Origin: Clostridium cellulovorans 743B
GTDB lineage: Bacteria; Bacillota; Clostridia; Clostridiales; Clostridiaceae
NCBI RefSeq assembly: GCF_000145275.1
Contig: NC_014393.1
Location: forward strand, 3,658,001-3,722,000
Direction of reading: 5' to 3'
DNA: 64,000 nt
The stretch's first letter is position 1, and each line of letters starts with the position of its first letter. A model generated the notes under the pieces. It searched no databases, was not told the DNA's origin, and worked only from the letters and a program-made list of their open reading frames with translations. Shown piece after piece: positions 26,801 through 36,400 of the stretch. The position numbers and the translations under genes are program-made.

Positions 26801-27277
26801 TTATCTTAACATATATTTATTTTTCATATAGCCCAAAACCGCTCTCACATCTTCCTTATTTGCGGTAGCAATATAAAAAACACTATCTATTTCAACAATA
26901 ATATTATTATGAGGATTCTTTTTATTGTATGGTATGTATATATTCATATTGTCATAAAAACTTGCTGTGATATACCTACTAGGTTTCCCCTTTCTCGATT
27001 CTCCGATAATTGTTAAACCATTCAAAACTTTATCCATCAGTTCTGTTTGTTTAGCATGTGCTTCTTGAGTCCACTCAGCCTTGCAACTATCTGTTTGTAA
27101 GTTTGGAGTCTCCCCTATCCTTTCCTTTACAATGTAATTTACTTTTATTTTGCTATCATCACTTATTTTTTTATAACAAGTGTAATTAGAAATAAATCCA
27201 CAGCCTCCTATACTAAGCAATATTATTAAAGCTATTACAGTTATAAAAGTAATCGATCTTCCTTGGTTTAGCCTCAC
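26801..27277 (-). CDS. Putative lipoprotein, unknown function
   Basis: 158 residues. N-terminal hydrophobic segment ITVIALIILLSIGGC ends in a lipobox-like IGGC (Cys 26), so it is probably membrane-anchored on the outside. The mature part is a small alpha/beta domain with several Cys and a hydrophobic end (VFYIATANKEDVRAVLGYMK). No family recognised. It stands alone. Confidence 0.6.
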   Translation of the reverse strand: MRLNQGRSITFITVIALIILLSIGGCGFISNYTCYKKISDDSKIKVNYIVKERIGETPNLQTDSCKAEWTQEAHAKQTELMDKVLNGLTIIGESRKGKPSRYITASFYDNMNIYIPYNKKNPHNNIIVEIDSVFYIATANKEDVRAVLGYMKNKYMLR

Positions 27278-27714
27278 ATTAAATCCTCCTTATTTCATTC
27301 CACATATTCCTCTACACCCTTACACTGAATATATATTAAATATGACTAAAAGAACGCTGTCATATAAATAAACTTCGATTTAGGTAAACTTTTTATTTTA
27401 ATACTTTTTAGAATACTATTATCTGAGAAATATTAACTTTCTTGAAAATCATACTCTGATAATCAAATTAAAATATAACCTTAATCGTTTACGACAAAAT
27501 AATTATATAACAATCAGCTTTATTTTACTTTTTATTTTATATAATACAATTATATCAATACTTGTATACTAACATATATAATATATTAATTTTTACAAAA
27601 TATCAAATTAAAACATTTGTCCTAAATTGAACCATATTTCTCGATATTTCATATAAATAAAAAACACGCAAATAATATTTACATAAAAAATACTATCTAC
27701 GTGCTTATATTTTC
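27278..27714. other. AT-rich intergenic region
   Basis: About 440 bases with no ORF supported by a ribosome binding site. Only the terminator of the downstream flavoprotein gene (27659-27705) is recognisable. Confidence 0.6.
27659..27705 (-). terminator. Terminator after the flavoprotein gene
   Basis: On the minus strand GCACG ... CGTGT encloses an inner AT stem (AGTATTT/AAATATT) and is followed by TTTTTT. Confidence 0.65.
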
Positions 27715-28968
27715 TTAATTAATTTCAATGAAAATCTTCTCTGAATCCTTATAATGATTAATTAAATTCTTAGGAATGATAATTGTTTCTTTTATTCCTG
27801 GGATAACTTTTCTCAACTCTTTAGTAAGTATTTTTTCACTATTAAAATACACAACTAATTTTTTATTTTCAAATTTATTATCTACTCTATAGGAAAGTTC
27901 TAATGTATCCTCCATCTTCCCTACATTTATATATTGAGGAGCGACAAATTGAATTCCACTGCCTTTTACTATTGGTAACGCCATATTAGAAAAACCTTCT
28001 CCTTTTAAGGATAAAACAGCATTTTTCCCAGCTATCATAGCTTCTTCTGAGAAATCTTCTAGGAAATCATGGATATAAAGTGCATTACCGCAAGCAAAAA
28101 TCCCCTCTACATTAGTAGAATAGCTTTCATTTACCTTTGGTCCTCCAGTAGATTCATCTATTGCTATCTTCGCCATTTCAGCAAGGTCTCTGTTAGGTCT
28201 TCCTTTTGGAGCAATTATCAAAGTATCACAATTATAATACTCTCTTGTATCTGTTATCATTTTATTATCTTCATCAAGTTTGCATATAGATATGCCAGTT
28301 ATTCTCTCTCTTCCAGTTAAACTTTCAATAGCATAACCAAGATATAAGGGAATATTGAAATCTCCTAAATATTGCTCAATAGTTGCTTCATCAGTAGGTT
28401 CATATGGATTATTATCAATAACCATCTTAACCTTTGCCCCTTCAATAATTAGCCTTCTCGCAAAAATCAAACTTATATCAGAAGCTCCGTATATAATAAC
28501 ACTTTTACCTGGTAAAAAACCCTCCTTATGAACAAAATCTTTAGCGTTTCCTAAAGTATGTACACCAGCATATCTGCTACTTGGAATGTTACTCATCCCT
28601 CTAGGAACTTCAGCATATCCATTTGCTAAAACAATAGCTTTAGCTTTGATTGTAAAAATCCCATCTTCCTCATTAACAGCCAAGATTTCCTTTTTATCAT
28701 TTATCTCAAGTACAGTAGTTTTCAGCTTATATTCAATACCACAATCCACTAGATTTTCTCCTAATATTTGAGCATATTCTGGGGCAGTATAATTTCTTCT
28801 CAAATACTTATTACCATATCCTACTGTAATATTTGAATTTAATGCTCCACCTAATTCTTCTTTTCTGTCAATAATCAATACTTTTGTATTTTCATCTGTG
28901 TTTTTAGCTGATATAGCCGCAATCATCCCAGCCTCACCAGCACCAATTATAACAATATCATATTCCAC
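27715..28968 (-). CDS. FAD/NAD(P)-dependent oxidoreductase
   Basis: 417 residues. The FAD-binding N terminus is DIVIIGAGEAGMIAAISAK with a downstream GGALN; a second dinucleotide fold is at KSVIIYGASDISLIFARRL; the FAD end motif is VEGIFACGNALYIHDFLEDF. It belongs to the pyridine nucleotide-disulfide-like group related to the flavoproteins that accompany GlpA in clostridia. Substrate unknown; no glp genes are next to it. It starts at GTG with GGAGGG eight bases upstream and is 16 bases downstream of rluF, probably co-transcribed. Confidence 0.8.
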   Translation of the reverse strand: MEYDIVIIGAGEAGMIAAISAKNTDENTKVLIIDRKEELGGALNSNITVGYGNKYLRRNYTAPEYAQILGENLVDCGIEYKLKTTVLEINDKKEILAVNEEDGIFTIKAKAIVLANGYAEVPRGMSNIPSSRYAGVHTLGNAKDFVHKEGFLPGKSVIIYGASDISLIFARRLIIEGAKVKMVIDNNPYEPTDEATIEQYLGDFNIPLYLGYAIESLTGRERITGISICKLDEDNKMITDTREYYNCDTLIIAPKGRPNRDLAEMAKIAIDESTGGPKVNESYSTNVEGIFACGNALYIHDFLEDFSEEAMIAGKNAVLSLKGEGFSNMALPIVKGSGIQFVAPQYINVGKMEDTLELSYRVDNKFENKKLVVYFNSEKILTKELRKVIPGIKETIIIPKNLINHYKDSEKIFIEIN

Positions 28969-28984
28969 AAGAAAGCCCTCCTTT

Positions 28985-29665
28985 TTAACAACTTTGTAAC
29001 TTTATAAGCTCTTCATCAGTAAGTACACGCCACTTACCAATATCTATTCCATCAATCTTTATATTTAAAATTCGGATTCGTTCTAATTTTATAACTGTAT
29101 ATCCAAAAGTTTTACTCATTCGCCTAATTTGCTTATTAAGACCTTGAGTAAGAATTATACGAAAAACATTATCACTAATTTTACTTACCTGACACTTTCG
29201 AGTTTTAACACCACAGATTTCAACACCTTCAGACATTCCATTAATAAAAGAATCATTAAAAGGTCTATTCAAAGTAACAATATATTCCTTCTCATGTTTA
29301 TTTTCAGATTCTAAAATTTTATTTGCTAGATCACCGTCATTTGTAAGTATTATTAAACCTTGAGATTCTTTATCTAATCGTCCTACTGGGAAAATATAAT
29401 CTGAGAAGTTTATATAATCACCGATATTATTTTTCACAGTTTTCTCTAAGGTGCAAGTAATTCCTACAGGCTTATTAAAAGCAATATAGATTTTTTCTTT
29501 CAAGGAAATTGGTTCATTATCAATAAGAATAATATCATCTTCCTCTACCCATTGCCCCTTAATACAATTTTGTCCATTTACTGTTATTCTATTTTCTTCT
29601 ATCATCCTATTAGTTTCTCTTCTGGAACAATAACCGTAGTTACTGAGAAGCTTATTTATTCTCAT
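28985..29665 (-). CDS. rluF: 23S rRNA pseudouridine synthase, RluF type
   Basis: 226 residues. N-terminal S4 RNA-binding domain (MRINKLLSNYGYCSRRETNR), then the RsuA/RluB/E/F catalytic domain with GRLDKESQGLIILTNDGDL, where the Asp is catalytic, and the end LNKQIRRMSKTFGYTV. The GRLDKxSQGL form and length match RluF, which modifies position 2604 in E. coli numbering. GGAGGATA upstream of the ATG. Confidence 0.85.
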   Translation of the reverse strand: MRINKLLSNYGYCSRRETNRMIEENRITVNGQNCIKGQWVEEDDIILIDNEPISLKEKIYIAFNKPVGITCTLEKTVKNNIGDYINFSDYIFPVGRLDKESQGLIILTNDGDLANKILESENKHEKEYIVTLNRPFNDSFINGMSEGVEICGVKTRKCQVSKISDNVFRIILTQGLNKQIRRMSKTFGYTVIKLERIRILNIKIDGIDIGKWRVLTDEELIKLQSC

Positions 29666-29857
29666 TAAATATATGTATCCTCCTTCTATGATATATCTAT
29701 ATTATTCATTAGAAAACCCTCTAACTCCTAGTAAACCTTTAATTGATTAATATTTTTTTAAGTTTTAATAAGATTTTGAAGCCTTAAGTGAATAATAAAA
29801 GATAAAATTGTCTATAATTTAAACAAACTACTAACCCCTATTGCTCCCTATTATAAT

Positions 29858-29891
29858 AACAGCTTAAATATAGAAATATATTTAAGCTGTT
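29858..29891 (-). terminator. Hairpin downstream of the GNAT pseudogene
   Basis: Perfect 15-base arms AACAGCTTAAATATA / TATATTTAAGCTGTT with a GAAA loop. It is probably the old terminator of the decayed gene. Confidence 0.6.
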
Positions 29892-29982
29892 CTATTTTAA
29901 GCTTTCTAAAAAAGCAAATTTATCGATGTAAAGAAATTGAGTCTTGCTAATATCTTACTTAAGTATATCATAGAATCATTAC

Positions 29983-30230
29983 TCAAAATTCTGTTTCTCC
30001 ACTCTCTGATATCCTTCTGAATGAATTTATCTTTTTAAAACCAGCACTCTCATATACATTTATAGCGTGCTTATTAAATGATGCCACAGTTAAGCGAAAG
30101 ACTTTGCTGACAAGTTATCTTTAGCAAACTCTAAAGCCCCTTTAAAAAATTCCCGTCCTAATCCTAAACCACACAACCTTGGATTCATTACTAATCCAAT
30201 TTGAAATTTCCTTTGCCCTGTGATAATCAA
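29983..30230 (-). pseudogene. Frameshifted, truncated GNAT acetyltransferase
   Basis: One frame reads FQIGLVMNPRLCGLGLGREF then FKGALEFAKDN; after a one-base slip near 30,105 the protein resumes RLTVASFNKHAINVYESAGF and ends KKINSFRRISESGETEF. These are the acetyl-CoA-binding and C-terminal parts of a RimJ/RimL-like GNAT. The N-terminal half is not recoverable in frame, so the gene is dead. Confidence 0.75.
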
Positions 30231-30363
30231 TTAACTTTATCTCTACTTCCACACTTAACTTTACTCCCGCTTACCCCTATGCACTTTTCCACCTCAAACT
30301 TACATATATAGATTAATACGTTGATTAAATCAGTTTAGGAAGTAGCTATATCTATTAACGAAT

Positions 30364-30717
30364 CTAATCACATATATATTTAGTTATTGTTTTATAAAAT
30401 TCCGTTACATTTGCACCTTTTATAAATTCCAAGCTATAATTTTGAAACTTTGTATAGATGTTTATCTTGTTTGTTAATGAGAAGAGCTTACCTTTTCTTA
30501 TTGATACCGCCTCAACCTTTGAATAAGGTATAGATACAAGTTCTATTTCTTTAGTTCCTATTGCCTTATCAGTAAAAATAATTCTTTTATTTGTTAAGCA
30601 AGCGTAATCAAGAACCAAACCATATATCGCTTCTATAAATTCTCCTTCAACAATAAACTCTTGTATTTCTTCTTCATATTTAACATAATAACCTTCACTA
30701 TTTTTAAAGAACCCCAT
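30364..30717 (-). CDS. PH-domain-containing protein
   Basis: 117 residues of a single bacterial pleckstrin-homology-like fold: YACLTNKRIIFTDKAIG, then EIELVSIPYSKVEAVSIRKG and a C-terminal helix TEFYKTITKYI. Function unknown; such proteins are usually cytosolic and stand alone. No operon partner is near. Confidence 0.75.
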   Translation of the reverse strand: MGFFKNSEGYYVKYEEEIQEFIVEGEFIEAIYGLVLDYACLTNKRIIFTDKAIGTKEIELVSIPYSKVEAVSIRKGKLFSLTNKINIYTKFQNYSLEFIKGANVTEFYKTITKYICD

Positions 30718-30870
30718 ATATCATTTCCCCCTACTTTTTATACCTATAATACTATTGTAATTGATTTTAAAAGTTTTTTGTATATTTTTTTATTTTTCTG
30801 TTGCATTAGGTGTTTTTTTATGTTATTATAGTTCTTGTCGGTGAGCGACACAGGAAAAACAAAACAATAT

Positions 30871-30946
30871 AGGGGTATAGCTCAATTGGTAGAGTAGCGG
30901 TCTCCAAAACCGTTGGTTCCGGGTTCAAGTCCTCGTGCCCCTGCCA
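30871..30946 (+). tRNA. tRNA-Trp (CCA)
   Basis: Cloverleaf of 76 bases: acceptor AGGGGTA/TGCCCCT, D-arm GCTC..GAGT, anticodon loop CTCCAAA with CCA, T-loop GGTTCAAGTCC, and encoded 3' CCA. Isolated gene with its own terminator just downstream. Confidence 0.97.
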
Positions 30947-30950
30947 TAAA

Positions 30951-30985
30951 AACCAGTAACTGAATAAGTTACTGGTTTTTAATTT
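30951..30985 (+). terminator. tRNA-Trp terminator
   Basis: AACCAGTAACT, loop, AGTTACTGGTT followed by TTTAATTTTTTT. Confidence 0.9.
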
Positions 30986-31151
30986 TTTTCATTATTTTTT
31001 AGTTTTCATTTCATGTATTTGGTACCATTTTATATTGAAAGCCCATTTGTTCATTATGTCTACTTCCTAAGGTAATATAATAAAACATTGTTCTATAACA
31101 TTGAAAATCCACATCTGTTGCTGTTTAATTAAGCTCAGATGTGGATATCAC

Positions 31152-32438
31152 TTATCTATTATATATTTTTTCAAACTCTTCGAAATAACTTGGGAAAGTT
31201 TTAGAAACACAATCTGGATCCTTTATTTTAACCCCCGGAATCCTTAACCCAGCTAATGAAAAGCTCATAGCCATTCTATGATCGTCATATGTATCTATTT
31301 CTACGTTTTCGTTATATTTAACTGCGGGCTCAATTATCAGACCATCTTCAAGCTCCGTTACCTTAGCTCCAAGCTTCATTAACTCATTATATACTGCCTT
31401 TATTCTATCCGTTTCCTTTATTCTCATATTATACACATTTTCTATCTTAGTAACTCCATCAGCAAAAAGTGCTACTACTGAAAGGGTTTGTGCCACATCA
31501 GACATATGATGCATATCTACTGTTATTCCACGTAACTTTCCACTACCTTTCACTAACACATGATTCTCTCCATAACTTACTGAGACACCCATCTTTTCCA
31601 ATACATCTAGGAGTTTTATATCACCTTGCATAGTATTTTTACAAACGTTATTTACTTTAATTTCGCTATTAGTAATAGCTGCAATTCCAAAGAAATATGA
31701 TGCAGAAGAGCAATCTCCTTCTACTATATACTCTCTACTCTTGTATTTCTGACCTGACTTTATAAAAAACTCTTTATAATCCCTATTTTCTACCTCGACC
31801 CCAAAATCCTTCATCATCCTAATTGTTATATCTACATAAGGTATAGATACAAGTTTCCCTTGTATTTTAACAGTAACATCTTCTTTTGCATAAGGTGCTG
31901 AAAGAAGGATTGAAGTAAGATACTGTGAACTCTTATCTCCTCGAATAGAAATCTCCCCACCTGGCAGTCCATTGGAATCTATTTCAAAGGGAGGAAATCC
32001 GTCCTTTTCCTTATATGTAACCTCTACACCTAATTCTCTAAGTCCATCCACTAAATCTTTAATAGGCCTTTCTTTCATTCTTTCTATGCCAGTAAGACTT
32101 ACCTTTCCCTTCCCTGCTGATATGTATGTAGGCAAAAATCGCATGGCTGTTCCTGCATTTCCTATAAATAATTCTGTTTCAGGAAACACCTTTTCAGCAG
32201 CACTTTTAACTATAACTGTTCTTTTCTGCTCATCTACTTCTACTGTATTGCCAAGCTTTCTAATGGCCTCCATCATATATCGAGTATCATCAGAAAAAAG
32301 CATATTTTTAAGAACTGTAGTCCCCTCTGCTAATGCTGCTATAATTAATGCCCTATTAGCAACGGATTTTGAACCTGGCACATCTATCTCTGCAATGAAG
32401 TTTTGTCCCACCTTCACCTCATATACTTTTTCAGTCAT
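31152..32438 (-). CDS. aroA: 3-phosphoshikimate 1-carboxyvinyltransferase (EPSP synthase)
   Basis: 428 residues; makes EPSP from shikimate-3-phosphate and PEP. Motifs are PGSKSVANRALIIAAL, GNAGTAMRFLPTY, RMKERPIKDLVDGL, KSSQYLTSILL and RIKETDRIKAV. The residue matching Pro101 of the E. coli enzyme is Phe (GTAMRF instead of GTAMRP). No other aro gene is near, so this is a lone or second copy rather than part of an aromatic operon. Spacing to the ADP-ribosylglycohydrolase gene upstream is about 220 bases. Confidence 0.93.
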   Translation of the reverse strand: MTEKVYEVKVGQNFIAEIDVPGSKSVANRALIIAALAEGTTVLKNMLFSDDTRYMMEAIRKLGNTVEVDEQKRTVIVKSAAEKVFPETELFIGNAGTAMRFLPTYISAGKGKVSLTGIERMKERPIKDLVDGLRELGVEVTYKEKDGFPPFEIDSNGLPGGEISIRGDKSSQYLTSILLSAPYAKEDVTVKIQGKLVSIPYVDITIRMMKDFGVEVENRDYKEFFIKSGQKYKSREYIVEGDCSSASYFFGIAAITNSEIKVNNVCKNTMQGDIKLLDVLEKMGVSVSYGENHVLVKGSGKLRGITVDMHHMSDVAQTLSVVALFADGVTKIENVYNMRIKETDRIKAVYNELMKLGAKVTELEDGLIIEPAVKYNENVEIDTYDDHRMAMSFSLAGLRIPGVKIKDPDCVSKTFPSYFEEFEKIYNR

Positions 32439-32656
32439 ATTATACCCCCTGTATTGATTTCATCTATTATAATTATATCCCGTAATTTTATAAGGTTCAA
32501 ATTTATTTATAATAAGTAATATGAATTATAATGTTATACAATGGTTGATTGTTTTTAAAGAAAATAAATAAACAGTAGCATTATGTACAGTAAGTACTAT
32601 CGATGGACCAATGAGAAAATTGATAATTATGCGTGCAAAGAAAGCTCATTATAACC

Positions 32657-33595
32657 TTATATTTCACTCTCTAGAAGCCTTTTGATTAATGGATCTACAA
32701 GTTCTTTGCCTCGCATATGGTTCAACCATCTTTCTGGAATAGCTTTTATTCCATAGCTCAGTCCAGCAAGTCCTCCAGCTATACAAGCAGTAGTATCAGT
32801 GTCATCTCCAAGCAAAATGGCATTTATTATTACCTCTTCATAGGTTTTACTTTTCAATACCATTCTTACGCTTTTTAAGGAATCTACTACATAGCCACTC
32901 CCCTTACCAATTGGCTCTTCATCTGGTTTTATTACATACTCTAGTTCATTTCTAAATTCTGAACCCTCTTCATAAATACTTCTTAATACATCGACTGCAT
33001 CAATATAGGCTTCTTCAATTTCTAGTCCATTTAGTATCCTCCTAGCCCACAAGCAATACAAGGCACAACATACTCCATTGCATCTATTCCCATGGGTAAC
33101 AAGAGTTTGTAAATGTGCATCCTCCACTAATTGCTCATCTGTTCCCTTATGCCATATTGCTAATGGAAGTACTCTCATCAAGGCTCCGTTTCCTTTGCCA
33201 TTAGGTCTTATCATACCAGAATTTAAGGGTGATACGCCCCTTTTATATGCTCTTAGGGCTTCTGCTGTTTGTATACCTATATCAAATACTCTATTATCAA
33301 CTGCCCATAACCCTTTTTCATACCAATTAAGAAGTCTTTCTGCAAAATCGTTTATATCCATTTTTCCCTTTGATAATAAAGAATCTAATAGACATAATGC
33401 CTGTGCTCCATCATCTGACCAAGTTCCTGTCTCTACATTTTCATATGTTTTTGCAAAGCCTCTTGGAGGTTCTATATCTATATAAAGCAATTCTCTAAGA
33501 ATCTCTGCATTGTTAAATTCATAAGGTACTCCTACTGCATCTCCTACAAGCAATCCCCATATGCCACCAATTATACGTTCTTTTCTTAAAATCAT
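32657..33595 (-). CDS. ADP-ribosylglycohydrolase family protein
   Basis: 312 residues of the DraG/ARH fold. Metal-binding motifs are LLVGDAVGVPYEF (N-terminal Asp), TWSDDGAQALCLLDSL and the C-terminal GDDTDTTACIAGGLAGLSYG, the dinuclear Mg/Mn site. It hydrolyses ADP-ribose linkages; the target is unknown and no DraT-like partner is nearby. I start at MILRKERIIGG (ATG 33595), seven bases from GGTGG; upstream in-frame Mets have bad spacing. Confidence 0.88.
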   Translation of the reverse strand: MILRKERIIGGIWGLLVGDAVGVPYEFNNAEILRELLYIDIEPPRGFAKTYENVETGTWSDDGAQALCLLDSLLSKGKMDINDFAERLLNWYEKGLWAVDNRVFDIGIQTAEALRAYKRGVSPLNSGMIRPNGKGNGALMRVLPLAIWHKGTDEQLVEDAHLQTLVTHGNRCNGVCCALYCLWARRILNGLEIEEAYIDAVDVLRSIYEEGSEFRNELEYVIKPDEEPIGKGSGYVVDSLKSVRMVLKSKTYEEVIINAILLGDDTDTTACIAGGLAGLSYGIKAIPERWLNHMRGKELVDPLIKRLLESEI

Positions 33596-34036
33596 TATCA
33601 TTCCACCTTTTATCAATAAACTTTTCATCTTGGTAATTATAGGAAGTGTATAATAAGATTTTACACTTCAAGTTCATTTCGTACAAGATTAATATAAACA
33701 TCATAGCAACCACTTTTCTTCTCTAAATTCACCTACTAACGCGGAAGCCTACTCATTTTTCATTTCTAACAACATCTATTATAACTAAAAATCAGTTTAC
33801 CCTATTATCTTTAACTAAAGATACTCTTTCCTATGTATTTATAGTTGTAAGTTTCAAAGGATTATCTTATTTCATCAGGAATTCAACTTATTTTCAGTGG
33901 AGATATTACAAAGTTCGTACTAAAAGACGGTTTCAACAATACACTTCAATTGGTTATTATGTTATAATACATACATAATTTTCTACAACCAATAAATGAT
34001 GCAACTACACCAAATAAACTTTTAAGGAGAATACAT
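33596..34036. other. Intergenic region, no gene seen
   Basis: About 440 AT-rich bases between the divergent ADP-ribosylglycohydrolase and SCP2-cupin genes. It must hold both promoters; I find no further ORF, repeat or RNA with support. Confidence 0.55.
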
Positions 34037-34765
34037 ATGGATATAAAAAAGATTTTCGAAGACTTTTCCAATGCCTTCAGCAAAAAAATAGATAAAGATT
34101 TCTTTATTAAGTTACAATTTGAACTTACAGATTTAACTGAAAACAATATATGGCAATTAGATGTCCTTGACGGAAAAGTCAATGTTTATAATGAAGAAAA
34201 AATTGCTCCTGAAGAGACTTTTACTTTAACAACCGATACTCTAAAAAAATTATATAACAATGAACTATCTCCACTAACAGCCTTTTCCGGTGAACCAAAT
34301 ACAGGTGGAGTAATGTGTTCACTAATTGATTTAAAATATAAAAAACAAGATAAGTTTATTACCATGGGTGACAAACTTTCAGATGAAACCATAGATTTCA
34401 TCGACAGATTACATAAATCTAATGAATTTTTCAATAAAGACTACCCTACAAAAATCATTGTTAAAGACGAAAACTGTGTAAAGTTACATAATGTAAATGC
34501 AGTTGCTTTATTTTCAGACTTTGGACACGGAATTCTTCATGCATTTTTTACTATAAAGAAAAATGAAGTTTTAAAACAATACCCTATAGAGTTTAGCGTA
34601 TATGTCCTAAATGGCAAAGGTACTATGCGAATCGGCGCCAATGAATATTCCATAGCGAAGAATGAGTACTATCATGTAAAACCAGAAGATTATGCAATAT
34701 TTGAAAATAGCGAAGATGAAGCTTTAGACATCTTGTATCTAGGAATAAACGATGAAGTAAAATAA
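34037..34765 (+). CDS. SCP2-like / cupin two-domain protein
   Basis: 242 residues. The N-terminal ~100 residues look like a sterol-carrier-protein-2 fold (WQLDVLDGKVNVYNEE, then FTLTTDTLKKLYNNELSPL and GGVMCSL). The C-terminal ~115 residues form a cupin barrel (FSVYVLNGKGTMRIGANEYS ... YYHVKPEDYAIFENS). The usual cupin metal-binding His cluster is mostly absent. Function unknown; perhaps binding of a small hydrophobic ligand. It stands alone upstream of a Nudix gene. Confidence 0.6.
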   Translation: MDIKKIFEDFSNAFSKKIDKDFFIKLQFELTDLTENNIWQLDVLDGKVNVYNEEKIAPEETFTLTTDTLKKLYNNELSPLTAFSGEPNTGGVMCSLIDLKYKKQDKFITMGDKLSDETIDFIDRLHKSNEFFNKDYPTKIIVKDENCVKLHNVNAVALFSDFGHGILHAFFTIKKNEVLKQYPIEFSVYVLNGKGTMRIGANEYSIAKNEYYHVKPEDYAIFENSEDEALDILYLGINDEVK

Positions 34766-34909
34766 CTTTAAAAGAAAGATGGCAAATTTTTATTCTGCCC
34801 TTGGGTATGAAGAATCTGCTACATTTTTTTAGAAAACTGTTAAAGGAATAGACCTTAATAAATATAGAATGGTGTTCACAGTATATTTTAAGATAACTAA
34901 AGGAGAAAG

Positions 34910-35371
34910 ATGATGAATTTACCAACACATATAGTCGCTGCAGGCGGATTAATCGTAAATGATCAAGATGAAATTCTACTTGTAAAAAATCCACGAAAGG
35001 GTTGGGAATTTCCCGGTGGGATTGTTGAACCAGGTGAGACAATTCCACAAGGCTTAATCAGAGAAATAAAAGAAGAAGCTGGTATAGATGTTGAAATAAA
35101 AAACATTATTGGAATCTACTCAAATACAAAAAAGAAAAAGGGCTATAATTGCGTTGATGAAATACCAACAATAGTCAATATAGATTTCCTTTGCAGATAT
35201 ATATCCGGAGCCCTAACTACCAGCAATGAAAGCCTTGAAGTAAATTGGTTTTCTAAAGAAGAAGCATTAAAGCTAGTAAATCCAAAACCTGTATCGCCAC
35301 TTCATTTAATCCACTATCTTCTCTTATTCTATCTCATCCACAGGAACAAATATTTCTCTATCATGCATTAG
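34910..35371 (+). CDS. Nudix hydrolase
   Basis: 153 residues. Nudix box GGIVEPGETIPQGLIREIKE then EAGI matches GX5EX7REUXEEXGU. It lies after the start VAAGGLIVNDQDEILLVKNP. Substrate is a nucleoside-diphosphate derivative of unknown kind. AAGGAG is four bases from the first ATG and seven from the second (34913), which may be the true start. Confidence 0.88.
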   Translation: MMNLPTHIVAAGGLIVNDQDEILLVKNPRKGWEFPGGIVEPGETIPQGLIREIKEEAGIDVEIKNIIGIYSNTKKKKGYNCVDEIPTIVNIDFLCRYISGALTTSNESLEVNWFSKEEALKLVNPKPVSPLHLIHYLLLFYLIHRNKYFSIMH

Positions 35372-35502
35372 AAAATATTTTCAATCTTACACAAGAGTGG
35401 CGGATTTTTTTCAGTTTTATTTAAAAATCATCTAACGCCTTTTCTCCACCTTCTATATCGATATAAACTCCTTATATATAACTGTTACTGTACATTAATT
35501 AC

Positions 35503-36375
35503 TTAAAACAAATGTAACCCTTCACTAAGTACCAACACTATTTGTAAAATAGCTATCACTTGAATAAAAACTAATGTCAAAGGAGCTTCATTATCTTGAT
35601 CTTTACGTTTCTCTACAAAATAGAGCCCCCAAAATATCATTAATACAACTCCAAAGAGTATAATGTTACCCAATGGTTCATTATTTTTAGAAAACCAATC
35701 TCCATAGGCTAATCCACTCTTGATATAAAGATATATGTTAAAAGGATAAAAAATTGCACTAGATAAAATCAGCAACTTAAATACTATATAATGAGCTACA
35801 AATGCTATAATTCCAAGTGCCACAAAAAAGCCAATAAAAAACAAAATTTTCTTAATAGGGAATCCAATCTTATCTTCTACCTTTGAAGTATAATTATCTA
35901 ATTTCTCGCCATAAATTGCTCTAGAAGTATTAGGAAGATATCCAATTTTGTATCTACTATTTTTCTCAACATTTGCACTAAAGAAAAATCTAACTTCCTT
36001 ACCACCGATATATACATATTCATTAAAATCTTTCTTTTTAGTCGAAACCTTAGTAACCTGACCTGTTACGTAGTTAAAATTTCCAGTTATTAATTTGGGG
36101 ACATCTAATAGATACGGCACTGTCATATACATTGTTATCAATATTGCTATAGCAACACCTATAGCTTTTATAATTATTTTCTCTATCTTTAGGTACCTTT
36201 CACTTCTACCTGTTATATTATAACGAACACCCCCATAATTAATATGAGTTTTAAAGTTGACTTTTTCCTTGTACTTATGAGTAATTATTTCTATAGGAAA
36301 GAATATAAACATTCCAGAGCACAACAGTAAAAAACCTAGCTGTAAAAAAAACGTTATGATTTGAAATATAAACAC
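35503..36375 (-). CDS. Multi-pass membrane protein, unknown function
   Basis: 290 residues from a GTG at 36375 with AAGGTGG nine bases upstream. Hydrophobic segments are at the N terminus, after about 70, and three or four in the C-terminal half; between them is an extracytoplasmic stretch (TGQVTKVSTKKKDFNEYVYI, then FFFSANVEKNSRYKIGYLP). No family recognised. IS copy 2 is inserted 10 bases upstream of the ribosome binding site. The same frame runs back into the IS and opens at an ATG inside its end (36429), but that start has no ribosome binding site. Confidence 0.6.
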   Translation of the reverse strand: MFIFQIITFFLQLGFLLLCSGMFIFFPIEIITHKYKEKVNFKTHINYGGVRYNITGRSERYLKIEKIIIKAIGVAIAILITMYMTVPYLLDVPKLITGNFNYVTGQVTKVSTKKKDFNEYVYIGGKEVRFFFSANVEKNSRYKIGYLPNTSRAIYGEKLDNYTSKVEDKIGFPIKKILFFIGFFVALGIIAFVAHYIVFKLLILSSAIFYPFNIYLYIKSGLAYGDWFSKNNEPLGNIILFGVVLMIFWGLYFVEKRKDQDNEAPLTLVFIQVIAILQIVLVLSEGLHLF

Positions 36376-36393
36376 TGATAATAACCACCTTGC

Positions 36394-36400
36394 TAATTTA
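36394..36400. repeat. Direct repeat flanking IS copy 2
   Basis: TAATTTA; the partner is at 37556-37562. It is the same 7-mer as around copy 1. Confidence 0.75.

Noticed and set aside
33519..33713. 64-codon minus-strand frame overlapping the start of the ADP-ribosylglycohydrolase gene
   Set aside because: Overlaps the real gene in another frame and lacks any site or family resemblance.
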